From: Onchocerca volvulus
Lineage: Eukaryota; Nematoda; Chromadorea; Rhabditida; Onchocercidae
Length of the DNA stretch: 64,000 nt
Assembly: GCA_000499405.2 (NCBI GenBank)
Contig: HG738138.1
Location: forward strand, 10,910,888-10,974,887
Direction of reading: 5' to 3'
The notes under the pieces are model-generated. The model did no database searches, had not been told where the DNA came from, and saw only the letters and a list, made by a program, of their open reading frames with translations. This document shows positions 61,601 to 64,000 of the stretch, piece after piece (position 1 is the first letter of the stretch; every line of letters starts with the position of its first letter). The position numbers were made by a program, and so were the translations under genes.

Positions 61601-64000
61601 CAAAATTGTCTATTAAATTTCTCCGGAAATAAGCCTAAGTCATGAAATTTAATTTATGCTGTATTTTGTAACTTCTGGTGCTTTCATTAATATAAATGAT
61701 TGTTTCGAGAAGTTTTCGAAAAGTTGTACTCTCCGACAGTTTTCCGAGTAGTAAGTTTATTTTTTGTCCCAATTATAGGATAACAGCGACGGAAGTGTGA
61801 CAGTGACATATCGGCCAAAAGAGTGCGGCAATCATCTTCTGTCAGTGCAGCATGATGGAGTTAATATGTCTGGAAGTCCAATTTCTTTTTATGTCAGCAA
61901 TGCGGCTGATGGATATGTGACAGTGTATGGTCCCGGTTTAACGCAGGCAGTAGTTGGTGAGCCGGCAGCATTCACAGTTTGCGCCAAAGGTTCACCAGCT
62001 AAAGAATTAGCAGTTGCGGTTGAAGGCTCTGCAAAAGCAACAATCAAATGTCATGATAATAAGGTAATATTTAAATTTACACTCATAAATGAACTGAAAT
62101 TGGATATGCGGTATTACTTATTGAAAAACTTTTTGCAAGTTATTTGATTTTCCTCTTTTTCCTTGCAGGATGGTACGTGTTCCGTAGCATGGGTACCACC
62201 TGTTCCTGGTGAATATAAAGTGCATGTTAAACTTTCCGGAAATCCAGTAAAAGGTTCGCCGTTTACTGTCGTTGTAGCTGGTGAAGGTCAAAAACGTGCC
62301 CACTTATCGGTTGGATCAACATCAGAGGTTTATTCCAGACGATTACTTTCTATCCACTGCTACTTTCTCCTTTATTTTTGTAATTTTGCATTAAAATCAA
62401 TATCACCATCTCTTTTGCTTCACTTTTAGCAATTTTTTTAGTTTTAGGCACAGATTCACAGTTTAGTGTTATCTCTATTCCTTGTCTCCAAGATACTCTT
62501 TATTTTTATTTTGCTACCAATAATTATTGATGCAAGTTTATGGTCTTTAATTACAGGTCTCACTAAATGTTGCTAATACGGAAATCAAAGGATTTTCAGC
62601 TTCAATAAAAAGTCCAAGTGGTATTGAAGAGCCATGTTTCATTCGTCACATTGATTCTGCTAACATTGGTATTAATGACCCTGCTTTTCCATCACTCTGT
62701 ATTTGATACTATTCCGTATTTTTTGATTTTGACATCTTATGATGTTTGTTGGCAATTTTTGATTATGATGCGAAATTAGATATGTCATTTCAAATAAGAA
62801 TTGGTTGTCTCTATACAATTTTTTTAGGTGTTTCATTTACTCCACGTGAAGAGGGTGAGCATTTAGTCACTGTTAAGAAAAATGGTCAAGTCATACCAAA
62901 AGCACCTTTCCGGGTTAAAGTCGATAAAAGTCAAGTAAGTCTCATTTTTTCTAATTGTAAATAGTTTTAATAGCTCTAGATGACGTGTAACTTATTCTAG
63001 GTCGGAAATGCGTCTAAAGTGAGCGTTAGTGGTAGCGGAAAAGCGAGTGCCGTTTGTCAGGTGTATAACGAAGTGAAGGTGGATACCCGCAGTGCAGGTT
63101 ATTGGAATTATTTAGTCGGTTATGTTGAACGGAATGATTTTATGTTAATAGCATAGTCTAATTTTTTTTTTCTTTTTTTTTCAGGATATGGCGGTCTATC
63201 TGTATCTATTGAGGGGCCATCGAAAGCTGAACTAAAATGTACTGAAGCAAAGGAAGGCTTGATTAATATCGCCTACAAACCGACGGAACCGGGGATTTAC
63301 ATTATGTCCATCAAATTCGCTGATGTGCATGTAAAAGGTGTCACTTCAATTATAACTTCATTTTCAAATCTTCCTTCACCAAGATTGACAAAATTTTCAT
63401 GTTTGCAGATAGTCCGTTTACTGTTAATTGTACTGGTAAGGGACTAGGTTCCGTGAAGAAAAGTGCTACGAAAGAAGTGAATCAGGTGTGTGTTTGAATT
63501 TTATAGAAATGGCTTTCAGATCGTAAATTAGATCAAAATATGCTTAACAGATTAATTTTCTTGACAGTTTACTTGATCAACTTTTTGGAAATCATTTTAA
63601 GGCGCCAATGGCTATGCCCCATCAGGAAGCTGCCTTTTATCTGCAGTTGGAGAATACTTCTCCAATGGAAACAACGGCAAAAATTATGGATCCTAAAGGA
63701 CGAAGCAGCGACATTGAAGTGCGTGATATTGGTAACAACCTTTATCAGATCACCTTCAAGCCTGAAATGGATGGTTCTCATGCAATTTCTGTCTTCAACA
63801 AAGGGCAGCATGTTTTAGGTGAGCTATCATATTCATTTATTCAGATATTAATCAGTTCTTTTTTGCAGAAAATAGAAGATAGAAAGAAATCATTTTGGAA
63901 GATTCTTTTCAATTTGCAGGAAGTCCGTTTCAATTTACGGTTGGACATATAACAGAAACAGGAGCACACAAGGTGCGTGCAGCGGGAGTGGGATTACTAC
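51471..64000 (+). CDS. fln-1: Filamin, N-terminal part (continues beyond the window)
   Basis: Actin-crosslinking scaffold protein of the cell cortex. 32 exons keep phase: 51471-51584, 52047-52218, 52316-52554, 52632-52748, 52860-53156, 53331-53492, 53697-53877, 54097-54222, 54666-54805, 55242-55365, 55501-55598, 55691-55889, 56363-56535, 56679-56921, 57004-57100, 57212-57364, 57447-57628, 57751-57916, 57991-58276, 58430-58589, 58712-58904, 59062-59300, 61376-61573, 61779-62063, 62169-62327, 62557-62668, 62828-62934, 63001-63097, 63185-63337, 63409-63485, 63602-63818, 63920-64000+. About 1782 aa are present. CH1 (about 8-115, [20 protein letters not shown]) and CH2 (about 140-240, [15 protein letters not shown], then [16 protein letters not shown]) form the actin-binding domain. 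About 15 filamin-type Ig repeats follow, marked by (G)SPF.V closures such as [16 protein letters not shown] and KAPFRVKV. The weakest joint is 54805/55242 (AAA|GTTCGT donor, AAG acceptor). C. elegans has two filamin genes; the CH pair and length favour fln-1, but fln-2 is not excluded. Confidence 0.95.
54967..55042 (+). repeat. 30-bp minisatellite in a filamin intron
   Basis: GGTATTCCAATTTAGTTACA plus TTATATGGAT repeats exactly twice from 54967 and a third partial, mutated copy begins at 55027. It lies in the intron between filamin exons 9 and 10, and the multiple-of-three period leaves one frame open. Confidence 0.9.

Noticed and set aside
1..64000. CRISPR arrays, bacterial operons, rRNA or tRNA genes
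   Set aside because: None is visible. Spacing, introns and gene families are eukaryotic, and the tandem repeats present are minisatellites without spacer structure.

Overview
The window looks like nuclear DNA of a parasitic roundworm, most likely a filarial (spirurid) nematode. The DNA is strongly AT-rich. The genes are broken into many short exons by GT-AG introns of mostly 100-700 bp with TTTTAG or TTTCAG acceptors. Several start codons sit just behind an acceptor-like site, as expected for spliced-leader trans-splicing. The proteins are clear animal families (dynactin p150, filamin, SRBD1/Tex, a Cys-loop channel). The species assignment is inference; no marker gene is present.

Layout. 1-1270 (- strand): a decayed Helitron-type PIF1 helicase, followed by a GA-rich minisatellite (1384-1640). 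1691-8618: long AT-rich spacer with one weak candidate exon (2636-2781). 8619-11214 (+): a three-exon gene of unknown function whose C-terminal half carries four copies of a 19-residue GLT..G motif. 12712-14507 (+): a small predicted secreted protein, with an extra coding-like exon just downstream. 18084-23053 (+): a nine-exon Cys-loop ligand-gated ion channel. 34401-23974 (-): dynactin p150-Glued in 32 exons, all with matching phases (about 1286 aa). 35315-37878 (+), divergent from dynactin: an eight-exon gene of about 254 aa whose N-terminus faintly resembles the CENP-A chaperone family Scm3/HJURP. 38700-44236 (+): the SRBD1/Tex-like S1 RNA-binding protein in about 18 exons. 44237-51470: mostly empty spacer with a microsatellite, a 74-bp duplication and a possible small gene (48014-48947). 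51471 to the window end (+): the N-terminal part of filamin (two calponin-homology domains and many filamin Ig repeats, at least 32 exons), which continues past base 64000.

The recognised genes are housekeeping or cytoskeletal (dynein cargo adaptor, actin crosslinker, RNA-binding Tex protein) plus one neuronal or muscular receptor. I see no sign that they form one pathway. The less ordinary material is the GLT-repeat protein, the possible Scm3/HJURP-like protein, the divergent channel whose introns carry three separate inverted repeats plus a duplicated splice donor, and a splice-phase conflict inside the SRBD1 gene. Exon coordinates were derived by hand from frame, phase and splice-site reading and should be good to a few bases; no database search was possible.
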